From positions 248,001 through 312,000 of the forward strand of contig NZ_SLZK01000003.1 of NCBI RefSeq assembly GCF_004341105.1: a stretch of DNA of 64,000 bases. The letters are read 5' to 3'. Below, piece by piece: positions 17,644 through 27,000 of the stretch (position 1 is its first letter; the number at the start of each line of letters is the position of its first letter). The notes beneath the pieces are model-generated. The model was not told where the DNA came from. It was given only the letters and a program-made list of their open reading frames with translations, and did no database searches. This stretch comes from Rhizobium sp. BK418 (GTDB lineage: Bacteria > Pseudomonadota > Alphaproteobacteria > Rhizobiales > Rhizobiaceae). The translations under genes were made by a program, and so were the position numbers.

Positions 17644-17702
17644 GATGCCAAGCCGATTTGGCGCATATGCCAAGCCATTTCGCAAGGATGGCAAGAGTGA
17701 GA
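17644..17702 (-). repeat. Right-end repeat array of the cassette
   Basis: Read on the minus strand: CTTGCCATC at the terminus (17687-17696), TGGCTTGGCATA next, and CGGCTTGGCATCAGCGTAAA innermost, spaced 21 and 22 bases. The innermost copy matches the second left copy in 13 of 14 core bases. Dense packing at one end and loose packing at the other is Tn7-like. Confidence 0.6.
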
Positions 17703-17707
17703 GGAAG
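17703..17707. repeat. Right copy of the 5-bp target duplication (GGAAG)
   Basis: Identical to 14357-14361 and directly outside the GTGAGA terminus. Confidence 0.6.
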
Positions 17708-17865
17708 TGGCGCGCCGGACAGGATGAAAATGAGAACTCTTATGTCATTGTTTGTGCTATCTAATTTTATTCTGGCTACAAACTCTGACTAAAGAGGTCC
17801 GCCCCGGTTCAGGTATAGCTTCTACATTCGGATCTTACCCGTTCGGAGCCCTGAGCGCGGCCGCT

Positions 17866-20800
17866 CTACTCCTGCTCAAAGCCAACGTCGCTGACATCGA
17901 GTTTGAGGTCCCGGAGATTGGCACGAACCACATCAACGACGTCCTGCGGATACCCTGTCGACGATGAGCCTTCAATCTCAAGTGTAATCTTGAGAGATGA
18001 GCCGGCTTGCCTTGTTAACTCAAAGAGAATCTCCTTCGCAATAGCTGCTACCTGTAGTCCTGCCTTGTCGGGATCAAGCGCAACCGAGCCATAGAACCTC
18101 TTTGGCTGTTTGTGCCCGTCTACAGTCCCTGGCCGAGATTCCCCTAGAGTTTCCGCCTCAATATTCCTCGCACCATTCCCGCTGCTTATTGTGTCTGTCG
18201 ACGGCTCGCGGACAGGCAGCGCCTTCCTCCAAACAAGCAGTCCTGCGGCGGTAGAAGCCCCTAGAGCCGAACTCCATTGTGTCACTCCAACGTAGCTTCC
18301 ATCTACTTCATTGAAGCCCTTAGCGAAGGCGACAGGAGCCTCGATTTTACCTAGAAGTTTCTCAATTGAGAGCGTCAAAGTGGCATCATCGCGTAGGCGG
18401 GAAAGGTAGACGTAGGATGCAAACCAGTCGAGTAAGGTAGCCACCTGAACGTGCGGCGTCTCCTCGCCCCAAACTTTGCGCAGGTCTGCCAGCAGGGTGT
18501 CTGGTCCCAGGTCGTCAACAATCACGCCGGCTGCTTTGAGCTTGTCATACACTACCTGTGGAATGGGCTTGCCGGGCGCCCGGTTAACCACCGACGAATG
18601 CTCGAGACTGAACCCGGAAGCTGCGCCTGTCCCGTTAGCGGTGTCCTTTGATGCGGCAGGATAAATCACATGTGACCATGTGCTCCGGACACGCTGCGCG
18701 AGTCCTTCGGCTGCTTGCTTCATTCGCGAAGTAGCATCATCGAATTGTGCCTTAGTGAGTCCTTCCGCCATCGCTTCGTCCTGCACGATGGAGTGCCAGG
18801 CGAGATACTTTCGCGCAATTTCTCGGCAGGATTCGAGGCCACTGTCGTCCGCAGCAACAAAAATTATGGAGTTCCGATACCGACGCTGCCCCGAGCCACG
18901 CCGCTGTATGGTCTCCGTTGCAATTCGTTCCGCAGCGCTGAGGTCATCGGTACGTAGAGCATGGCTATAGGCAGGCGGGAGGATAGTCAGCGCAACCGCG
19001 CGTCCATCTTCGATATCCAGCGGGTTTTCGGGTGCCACGTGGACACGATGGAACCCGCCTTTATGGGCCTGCTCCTTGCGCAGGATTGAGATGATTTCGC
19101 CATCAGCATCCTCTGCCGAAACATCCTTTGCTCGTTCATCAGCAATACGGTTGAGGGTAGGCTGCGTTGAGAACCAGTACCGGTCCCCCTCGCGGTAGAG
19201 ATAGGCCGAGCGCTCTGAAAGCTCTCGAAGCGCGTCGCCAAAGATAGAAATCTGATCCCCAGGCTGCGCGCATGCTAGCCGCAGTGCTGGGCCTGTCAGC
19301 CCGCCCCGCGTGGAACCCATATGCGGCGCCGTCGCGAGAAACACAGCACGCGCGGCGCGGGTTGCTGCAATCACGTCGCCAAACCTTTTTCGGGTCGCCT
19401 CCATCTTAGCCGGCAAAGCCATCGACCCATCGACCTCTGCCTGCACGATGGGCCCGTACGATTTGTCCAAAGGCTCTAGGATCGCCGTACGGACTTTGTC
19501 CTCGGACAGCGGCAGCAGGGCTAAGGTGATCATCGGTGCCGTGCTTTGTGCCCGCCAAAGTGCGTAAATGGCGTTTGCCATGATCTTGAGGATGCCGCGG
19601 GTCCGCTGAAACTTCTCCAGCGTCGACCAGTCCTCCGAGAAACGTTTAAGCACTTCAGGGTGGATCGGATAGGCCCGCTTCATTTCTTCGCGATAGGGAG
19701 CCTCGCGAGTTTCTGGAGGAAAATCAGCTGGGTTATCTCGGTACATTTTGCTGAATGCCTGTATCGTGGCATCCCGCGCTTTCTCGCCATCATCGTCCAG
19801 ACTCTGGAACAGGCGGCGGCGCACGATCTCGAAGGTTTCAGTGCCGCTTGCCGGTGTCCACGCTGACTGCACGCGGCCAAACAGCTTCTCAAGGCGGCGC
19901 AGCGCATCAACACCGCGCTGGTCACCTACTTCCATGTCAGATTCGGGCAGTGACCCGATTACCATGGCCCCCGGTACCGACGCAGCAGCTTCGGTCAGGG
20001 ACTGAATGAATGCATGGAAGGCTTCGTATTCCTCGCCGCGAAGCTGTTTTGCGAACGCCACGACTTCGTCCAGCAGGATCAAGCAGGGCGAGGCCTGTTC
20101 GAGGATTGATACCAGTCGCTCAGAGCCCGGGTTGGTGCGATGATTTTCCGAGTCCGCGATAAGATCAACAGCCTTCCAACCTCCTAGACAGTAGGCGATG
20201 TATCCCCAAGCGGTTCGCACTTGTCGCCCGTCACTGGAGTGCATGACCTCGCTCGGCCCCTTGTGAGTGCCGACGAACACAGCCCTTTTTACCTCTGGCA
20301 ATGTTCCGACGCCCGCCGCGTCGAAAATCGACTTCATGCCATGAAGTGTCTCGGGCGCATATTTGGCAGCGCGCGCTCCGGCGAGATGGTAGAGCGCAAG
20401 CATGGTATGGGTTTTGCCGCCGCCGAAATTCGTCTGAAGTCCGATTACGGGATCACCGCCCTTCTTCGCGAAGCGTTCTGCAGCAGACCGCAGCACGCGG
20501 CTGAGGCCTTCGGTCAAGTAAGTGATGCGATAGAATGCTAATGGGTCCGTGTACTCTTCTGAGCCAATCCCCTGATCAACGTGCGCAAGATTTGCTGCAA
20601 ACTCCGCATCGGTAAAACGAGCCTCCAAAACGTCGGGGTGGGGCTGCGCAACTTCCCGCCAAGGCTGCAACTTGTCAGACATCGGCGGCTCTTCGAGCCG
20701 CGTTTCTTCCTGCGCGATTTGCTTCGCGGCCGCAGGGTTGGCCGACTTCTGCCGCTCATAGAGCTGGTCGACGATCTTCACCTGCGGCTTAGCGCCAACC

Positions 20801-21159
20801 GCTTCCAGAAGTTCACGAATAGCATCCAAATAGCGCAAGGCCTCACGGTCCTGCATCAGGCCGTCAAAGTGCGAGGACGAGTTACGAGCATCTAGCGCGA
20901 GCGAAACATAGCTGCGCGCCTTGCGGACGCGCGCATCGTGCCGGAAAACCTCGCTATAGTTGTCGAGGATGGTTTTGAGCAGCGCATAGACATCCAGTTC
21001 ACCTCTCGCATCGCCACCGGCCGCACGGCTGGCGAATTGTCGCCAGTTTGCGCCGTGACGCTGCTTCATCTGGTCCGCGACATAGGGTGATAGCCCCATA
21101 CGGAGAGCTTCCAGCGCTGCATCGACGTTTTGTTTCGCCCCAAATGCGTTCGTCATCAT
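17866..21159 (-). CDS. HEPN(Swt1)-DUF499 AAA+ ATPase of the defence operon
   Basis: This 1097-residue protein has an N-terminal Swt1-type HEPN domain (residues 1-125; R-x4-H in DARNSSSHFDG, R92/H97). Its DUF499 ATPase core has Walker A TNFGGGKT at 243-250 and Walker B CLILLDEVVAFA near 362-373. The C-terminal part includes a substrate-domain-like region that ends KITLEIEGSSSTGYPQDVVD. DUF499 ATPases are recurrent partners of DUF1156 methyltransferases in anti-phage clusters. It starts six bases after the methyltransferase stop; the second ATG at 21156 has the better ribosome-site spacing. It could couple ATP hydrolysis to RNA or DNA cleavage by the HEPN domain. Confidence 0.85.
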   Translation of the reverse strand: MMTNAFGAKQNVDAALEALRMGLSPYVADQMKQRHGANWRQFASRAAGGDARGELDVYALLKTILDNYSEVFRHDARVRKARSYVSLALDARNSSSHFDGLMQDREALRYLDAIRELLEAVGAKPQVKIVDQLYERQKSANPAAAKQIAQEETRLEEPPMSDKLQPWREVAQPHPDVLEARFTDAEFAANLAHVDQGIGSEEYTDPLAFYRITYLTEGLSRVLRSAAERFAKKGGDPVIGLQTNFGGGKTHTMLALYHLAGARAAKYAPETLHGMKSIFDAAGVGTLPEVKRAVFVGTHKGPSEVMHSSDGRQVRTAWGYIAYCLGGWKAVDLIADSENHRTNPGSERLVSILEQASPCLILLDEVVAFAKQLRGEEYEAFHAFIQSLTEAAASVPGAMVIGSLPESDMEVGDQRGVDALRRLEKLFGRVQSAWTPASGTETFEIVRRRLFQSLDDDGEKARDATIQAFSKMYRDNPADFPPETREAPYREEMKRAYPIHPEVLKRFSEDWSTLEKFQRTRGILKIMANAIYALWRAQSTAPMITLALLPLSEDKVRTAILEPLDKSYGPIVQAEVDGSMALPAKMEATRKRFGDVIAATRAARAVFLATAPHMGSTRGGLTGPALRLACAQPGDQISIFGDALRELSERSAYLYREGDRYWFSTQPTLNRIADERAKDVSAEDADGEIISILRKEQAHKGGFHRVHVAPENPLDIEDGRAVALTILPPAYSHALRTDDLSAAERIATETIQRRGSGQRRYRNSIIFVAADDSGLESCREIARKYLAWHSIVQDEAMAEGLTKAQFDDATSRMKQAAEGLAQRVRSTWSHVIYPAASKDTANGTGAASGFSLEHSSVVNRAPGKPIPQVVYDKLKAAGVIVDDLGPDTLLADLRKVWGEETPHVQVATLLDWFASYVYLSRLRDDATLTLSIEKLLGKIEAPVAFAKGFNEVDGSYVGVTQWSSALGASTAAGLLVWRKALPVREPSTDTISSGNGARNIEAETLGESRPGTVDGHKQPKRFYGSVALDPDKAGLQVAAIAKEILFELTRQAGSSLKITLEIEGSSSTGYPQDVVDVVRANLRDLKLDVSDVGFEQE

Positions 21160-21165
21160 TTCCCC

Positions 21166-24063
21166 CTAGAGGTCCAACACGGCCTGGGCCGGCCCGCGTT
21201 CGCCCTCAAATTCAAGTGCCGCTTCTTCAAGGTGAGGGAACTCTTCGGCGAGGAGGTTGTAGACCTGCGCTTCCTGAGCCCATCCCTTCTTTTCACAAAT
21301 GTCGTAGAGGCGGTAAGCAAGCGTCCTGGCCGCTTGCGCATCCTCAGGATTCATCGCCGCTACAAGCCGCGCTGCGGAAGCCTCGCTTCCATCCTTTGCC
21401 TCAAGGATACGGATCAAGTGCTGTGCGCATTCCCAATGGGTCAAACGCTTATCATTTGCCGGATTCCAGTTGGTGGGAAGTTCGCTACGCTTCAAAAGTC
21501 GAGCAATCCCGCCCTTCGCATAAAAGACTCCAGCCTGCTCTAGGTCAGCTAGTCCGAGGCTGTAGGCATTTGCCATTCCGATGGCGTCTCCGGACTTGCC
21601 ATCAGATACTCCAAAGGCCTGAAACCAATCGACGCAAAAGCGAGTCTCAGGATCGTAGTGTGCATCCTCCTCGCCCAGAATCTCTTCTCTCACTTCGTTG
21701 ATGAGAGCAATCGCCGTCCGTACCGTCATTTCGGAATCATCTGGCTCCAATACTTTTGCATATCCAGTGAATATGCCCATCCCTGGGCCAAGCGCTGATT
21801 GCGCCATATCCACCGGCCCCACTCCGGCCTCTTTAATCTTCTCTAGGGCGTCCGGCATTTCTCGCTTCAAGCGCGCTGCGAACTCTCGACGCGTTGCCAC
21901 TGCCGCTGTTGGGAGTCGCTTACGGCAAACAAGCACAATAGACGACGCAAGCGCGTTGGCCGAATTCGAATTCATTCGGACTTCACCTTCTGACCGTACC
22001 GGCCAAGTACCATCCACTGCGAAACCGGCGTCAAAAACAGCTTGAAGGAACGTAGCCCAACCCGGCGATGTAAGTCCTTCCTCAGCTGCCTCAGACTGTT
22101 TGAAGGCGTAGTAGATCGAAACGGGCACTGAAGGATGCGCTATCGCAAACAAATTTGCCAACGCCCTTCTCATCCCGTGAAGGAAAAACTCTTCGGCTTG
22201 TTGCTGCCCGCCATGACGATAAGCTGTGGCAACCAGTTCCTCATCCTTAGGTGTGATCATACGGCGGAATAGCTCTGGCCAGACGTCACGAAGTGATCGG
22301 CGCAGCCAAAGATAGAAATAATCTGACAAGTCTGAGTATGCAACGTTGTCGTAGTAAGGCGGGTCGGTTGAGATAACGACGCCCTCGCTAAACGGCACTA
22401 ATCCGTTTGCAGCATTGGCATTTACGATTCTACCCTCAGCCTCTCCTGAGCAAGCAGCAACACAAGCAGCAACGACATTGGTACATGTGTTGATATCACC
22501 ACTCGACTTCCCAAAAATGTTCGGCTCCGCAAAGTCCCACGTCATCGGCAATGCTTGACGGTTAAAGGCGGACCGTATGGCACTATCTTTTGAAAGCCAG
22601 GTTGACTGGGTTGATCCGTAAGCGACCATTCTGTCAACAATGAACGCCATGTATGTCGCTATCGCATCCGCATACGCGCTTGCACCTGTTCCGCCCTTCT
22701 CTAGAGGCGTGCCATCATCCATACCGCTTGCCAGGGCATCTTGCCTGACACTCTCTCTGATCGTCGAAACCGCGTCAGAAATTGACGTGAGTGCGAATAC
22801 TTGTCGGGACGTAAAGAGTTTGCCGAAAGTATCTATTCCATAACCGAAGCAAGTTCCTCCGGTTAATCGTTCGGGCGTCGGAACATTCAGGAATCCATTC
22901 CTGGCTTCTGAAACAATCGCCTCTTTGTCGGCGCCAGCAGCAATTAGCTCTTGATCGACCTGTGGGCTCAAGAAGATGCGTGCGCGGGCATCGTCTGCGA
23001 CGATCGCCATTAGACGCTGACCAAGCCTTCCAGCCTTTCCTTCCGCTTTGATGTAGTCGCCTGTTATCAACGATCCGGTCAGAACACAGGAGAAGTTTGA
23101 ACCTCGACCGGCCGCCTTGGTGCCTTCCATTGCCACCTGGCGGCGCTCGGCACTCTCTAGTACGCCAGTACGCACCTCAAACTTCCAACCACCGACGGCA
23201 TCGGAATCACGCACTACCTCAACCCACGCTTCTTTGCCGCTTTTTGCCGAGAGGATAAATGTCGATGCAAGCGGGACGTGCGCTCCTTTCGCTTGGGGAT
23301 CGGGCGAAGCGACTGTTCGAGCCCAAATCCACGCCACAGCGGTTATCTCTCGGCCGTCCGTAAGCTGAACCAGCGGATAGAGGTGGCTTAACCTTTGCTC
23401 GGCTTCGAGACGCAATAGCTGGCCATAATGCCGAATGTCTTCTGCTAAGCCATCGCTGCCTTTCCACTTGCGGTGTCGGTCGAAATTTGGATGAACAGGC
23501 AGCCTATTCGAGAATATTGAGGGTATCTCGATCAACGATTTCGAGATCAGAACTGGAACCGGATTCAGGTCGGAGCCAAACGCGCGCAACCCAAGGCGTT
23601 GCGCTTCAAGAGGTATCGAGCCACCACCACTGAACGGGTCATAAACCGGCGGCGCCTTTTCCTGCAGATAGGAGAGGACCGCGCCGGCATCCGCTTTTGA
23701 CGGAGGCTCCTCACCTAGGCCCCAAGCGACCGAGCGCGCGATTTCCCACCTCGCTGCTCCCATAACATGCTGGTTGTTGGATGAGTCCCAAGGAACTATT
23801 GACTCGATTATCTTATGGAGGCGCTCCCGTTCGACTTTTTGCTCCGCTTCAGATGGAAACCGATCAGGCCATGACGAGGGATCATCTACAAGCTGTGCAA
23901 ATATCACCGCGCGGCATGTCGCCAACGGCCTCTGGGCCCACCATTTATGAATAGAGGTGGGGTAGCCTTTAGGCGCCTTCTTCTTCTGGCGCAACGCTTC
24001 CGGATTTATGTATTCCAGAGGCAGCGCGACCTCGATTAGTTTTTTTCTATGAGCTTTGGTCAT
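21166..24063 (-). CDS. DUF1156 adenine-type DNA methyltransferase
   Basis: This 965-residue protein begins with the DUF1156 domain (LPLEYINPEALRQKKKAPKG, HKWWAQRPLATCRA). The SAM-binding motif DPFSGGGSIPLEAQRLG is at 142-158, and the amino-methyltransferase motif STDPPYYDNVAYSDLSDYFY is near residue 565, where DPPY indicates N6-adenine or N4-cytosine methylation. Members of this family modify host DNA in anti-phage clusters. Its start lies inside the end of the sacsin-like gene (17-base overlap), so the two are co-translated. No separate specificity subunit is visible, so target recognition is probably built in. Confidence 0.88.
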   Translation of the reverse strand: MTKAHRKKLIEVALPLEYINPEALRQKKKAPKGYPTSIHKWWAQRPLATCRAVIFAQLVDDPSSWPDRFPSEAEQKVERERLHKIIESIVPWDSSNNQHVMGAARWEIARSVAWGLGEEPPSKADAGAVLSYLQEKAPPVYDPFSGGGSIPLEAQRLGLRAFGSDLNPVPVLISKSLIEIPSIFSNRLPVHPNFDRHRKWKGSDGLAEDIRHYGQLLRLEAEQRLSHLYPLVQLTDGREITAVAWIWARTVASPDPQAKGAHVPLASTFILSAKSGKEAWVEVVRDSDAVGGWKFEVRTGVLESAERRQVAMEGTKAAGRGSNFSCVLTGSLITGDYIKAEGKAGRLGQRLMAIVADDARARIFLSPQVDQELIAAGADKEAIVSEARNGFLNVPTPERLTGGTCFGYGIDTFGKLFTSRQVFALTSISDAVSTIRESVRQDALASGMDDGTPLEKGGTGASAYADAIATYMAFIVDRMVAYGSTQSTWLSKDSAIRSAFNRQALPMTWDFAEPNIFGKSSGDINTCTNVVAACVAACSGEAEGRIVNANAANGLVPFSEGVVISTDPPYYDNVAYSDLSDYFYLWLRRSLRDVWPELFRRMITPKDEELVATAYRHGGQQQAEEFFLHGMRRALANLFAIAHPSVPVSIYYAFKQSEAAEEGLTSPGWATFLQAVFDAGFAVDGTWPVRSEGEVRMNSNSANALASSIVLVCRKRLPTAAVATRREFAARLKREMPDALEKIKEAGVGPVDMAQSALGPGMGIFTGYAKVLEPDDSEMTVRTAIALINEVREEILGEEDAHYDPETRFCVDWFQAFGVSDGKSGDAIGMANAYSLGLADLEQAGVFYAKGGIARLLKRSELPTNWNPANDKRLTHWECAQHLIRILEAKDGSEASAARLVAAMNPEDAQAARTLAYRLYDICEKKGWAQEAQVYNLLAEEFPHLEEAALEFEGERGPAQAVLDL

Positions 24064-27000
24064 GATTATAGACTATCCGGTATGTTGCAGGATGAAGGGT
24101 AAGCCCGCCCTGTTCGAGCAACGCCCTTAGGCGTGCGCCAGAAACCTCAAGCGGGTTGCCCTCCGAGTCTGAAAGGACAAGTGCGTAAGTGCCTGGATAC
24201 TGATCAATCAAGGACCAGACATCTGCCTCAAGCTGGAGCGGCTCCTGTTCAAGACAGTGGTCTTTAGGCCAATAGTAGCGCTGGATGTCCCCCGACGCGC
24301 TGCGGCTTTCCCAAGGAAAGCGCGAGTCATGCGCACGGGTGATCCACCCGCCATTCGGGTGGAAATATCGATCCTCCCCGTCCTTCTTGTAGCCTTGGGA
24401 TTTCGCAAAACGCTCCATGATCTCAAGCTTCCTCGGCTTGGGAATGGAATGTGCATGGACAAATGAGTTCTGCGGAGGCGCCACCGGATCGGGCTCATCC
24501 TCGATGTCGTGGTTATTGGAGGTGCTGGCCGCTTCAGGGATGAATGGCTCCAGTTCGTCGAAGGGCCGTTCTGTCAGTCCTTCGGGCTCTTCCACTGAGG
24601 AGGTAGCGTCCTCCGGCGAGAAGCTATCCGAGGCCCGCTGGACCTCGCCTGTCTCATAAGCAGCCGGTGCCGACAGATTGAAGTTTTCAGCGAGGTATTC
24701 CCGCACATCCCTGGCAGGTCGCTCAAAACTGTAATCGAGCGCGGCTCTAATATCGGCACGGCCAAACTGACGCGCAATTTCTTCGGGCACGCGGCGCGCC
24801 AAACGCGCCTTCGGCAGCTCATCAACGTACAGAACGTTGTCCAGCCATAAGACATCAGCGCGCCGCGGCAACCCAGCCGGTACACCCTTCAGATAGGGGA
24901 TTATTTCGAGAGCGGGTGCGGATTGCCATGTTGTCAGGGCAAGGCGTTTAGCGAGCGCTGCCAATCTCAGGGCATCACTCTCAGAGTCAAAAACCGCTCG
25001 GCTGAGCTCTGAGCCCAGGACAGCGATCCACTCCTTGATGACTGGTTTCGCGGACTGCTGAGGCTGCTTGTGAAACTGCTCTTCGATATGAGCGGATAGT
25101 GACGGCACCGCCGAGAACGGCAACTCGTTCGTTGTAGCAGCCGGAAGCTTGATCATGTCCGCCGTCTGCTGCTTCACCCAAGGATGAAGGTTGGTCCACG
25201 GAATAAGAGACTGCATGGTTATGCTGTAAGAAAGCCTGTCGGCCGGAACCCATTCACCAGCCAGATTCAGCCAATGCCCGCACTCCTCCCAGATTCGCTG
25301 CGGGTAGCGGGTAAGAAGTGCACGAACCCGGCGTCCGTCATCAGCAGAAAGTTGTTGTCCTGACGGGAGGCCTTTCAGCCAATCGATCGCGAGCTCAGCT
25401 GTCGGCCGCTGGACTCCGAGCCGGGGCCAGAGTGCGAGATCGGCCAGGGAGCTGCGAATGACCGCAGCGGCAGGCACGTCCTCCTCATCGGAGAGTAAGA
25501 AGATGCTGTCGACCGTCTCCCACGTCGCGCCTTCCGAGAGGATCAATCGCTCTTGAGAAAGCGCTTTCTTAATCTCCTGAAAGTCAGCGGTGGTGCACGT
25601 TCCCACCATCTGGTCGAGGCGGCGGTAGCATTTCTCAACATCGGTAATCGGTGCTTTTTGGACTTGGGCGTATACCCGCAAGCGATCAAGCAGACTGGTC
25701 GGCCCGAGAGGCTGGTGGCGGACGCCGAGCAAATCCATCACGGGTCGAGACGCTTCTCTGTCAAGAAGCGCATTCACAAATGGCTCGATGTCGAGAAGGC
25801 TTTCCGTTTCAGGAGTACGGCGTAAAAGCTCCGCCGGCTTACGATGCACATTGTGGGTGTCCGGAAGACAGGCGCGTTCCCCCAAGCGGCGCGCCCAGTT
25901 CGGTGCCAGGTCTTCATAAATAATGGAGCGCTCGGTGCCTGTTGTCGCGACTTGCTTTAGCCGCGCTGATTTTGCACTGCTCCAGTAGCTTTCGCGCTGA
26001 ATGAGAAGCCGCTCCACAATCCGGCCCCAGATGCCAAGATCGCCCTTCTCTGCCGCCTCCCAATGTTGCCAGAAGGACTCTTTGAAGTCCCAATCTTCAA
26101 CGACAAAAGAACTGGTCTTATAGTGATAGGTGATATCGCCTTTGTAACCTCGCTTGGCGGCTTCTTGCTGAACGTTCTGACGCCCATAGATCGTCTTGCG
26201 GGTTTGCGTGAGCGGAATGAACGTGAGCAATCGCGCATTGCCATGCGACACCCAACGAAGCCAGTCTTCCTTGGAACAGGACTCAAATTTCTCGGTGTAA
26301 TCGCCATGAAGGATGACGGCATCCCACTGGTTCTCCGGAATGAGCTCCTGAAGCCAGCCATCCTCGTCAAAATAGAGCGGGCTAGTCAGCGGATGGATCG
26401 TCCGGCCGCGTGACACGAAGCGGAAAGCGTCGCCAGCGGATGCACCAAGCTTGGCTGCGATCTGTGCAAGACGGACGCAATCAGCGAGAGTGACCTGCTT
26501 TTGGGCGAAGAACTCGGCAGCAACGCGGTTTATGACAGCATCAGCGTTGCTTGTATCATCGAGGCCGATTTTCTTAAGGACCGCATATGCGCCTGCTGTG
26601 TGCTTCTTGAGCTCCTCAGCGTCGCCGCTTTCAGCCTGGCGACGCTGATCTGCGAGGTAGCGTACCCAATTCTGATTTACGGCGGTGAGATGCCCGGAAA
26701 GGAATTGCCAATCAGAATCGGACTGAAGCAGCTTCTTCTCGCCGAGCCGTACCACCTCGTTTGCGGCATAAAGAACATCTTGCCCCTGAACGGGCACAAT
26801 GCGCAGAGCGTCCGGAGCTGAAAAATAATAGCCTGCGACCTCGGGAGCGACGTAGGCCCAAAGAGTCAGCAGCTTGCGCCAGGACTCAGGCTTGGGCAAA
26901 TGTCGCCGCCTGAGCACATCAAGCAGCACCTTCTTGTCGACCTTCTCGACAAAATTCCAGCGAACCAGCTTTTCCTTGTCCTGCGTCGCAATGTCATGCG

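Larger units (their letters stand above)
14362..17702. mobile_element. Transposase-less Tn7/Tn402-like cassette (3.34 kb) with a HEPN operon
   Basis: The outer ends are imperfect inverted repeats: TCTCACGCTTGCCATC... at 14362-14386 matches the complement of 17678-17702 in 21 of 25 positions. Each end has two further inward copies of the GCTTGSCATCAG core. On the left these are spaced widely (14368, 14444, 14475); on the right they are packed 21-22 bases apart (complements at 17644-17653, 17666-17675, 17687-17696). Asymmetric arrays of same-facing repeats are the hallmark of Tn7/Tn402 transposase-binding ends. GGAAG flanks both sides. No transposase is inside, so it would need a helper. A caveat is that the termini are not TG...CA. 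Confidence 0.6.
17161..17865. other. Promoter-side gap of the HEPN operon plus right end of the cassette
   Basis: No gene is seen in these 705 bases. 17161-17640 should hold the promoter of the minus-strand HEPN operon. 17644-17702 is the right-end repeat array, and 17703-17707 is the second GGAAG. The remaining 158 bases lead to the stop of the DUF499 gene. Base composition is visibly more AT-rich than in the flanking genes. Confidence 0.5.
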
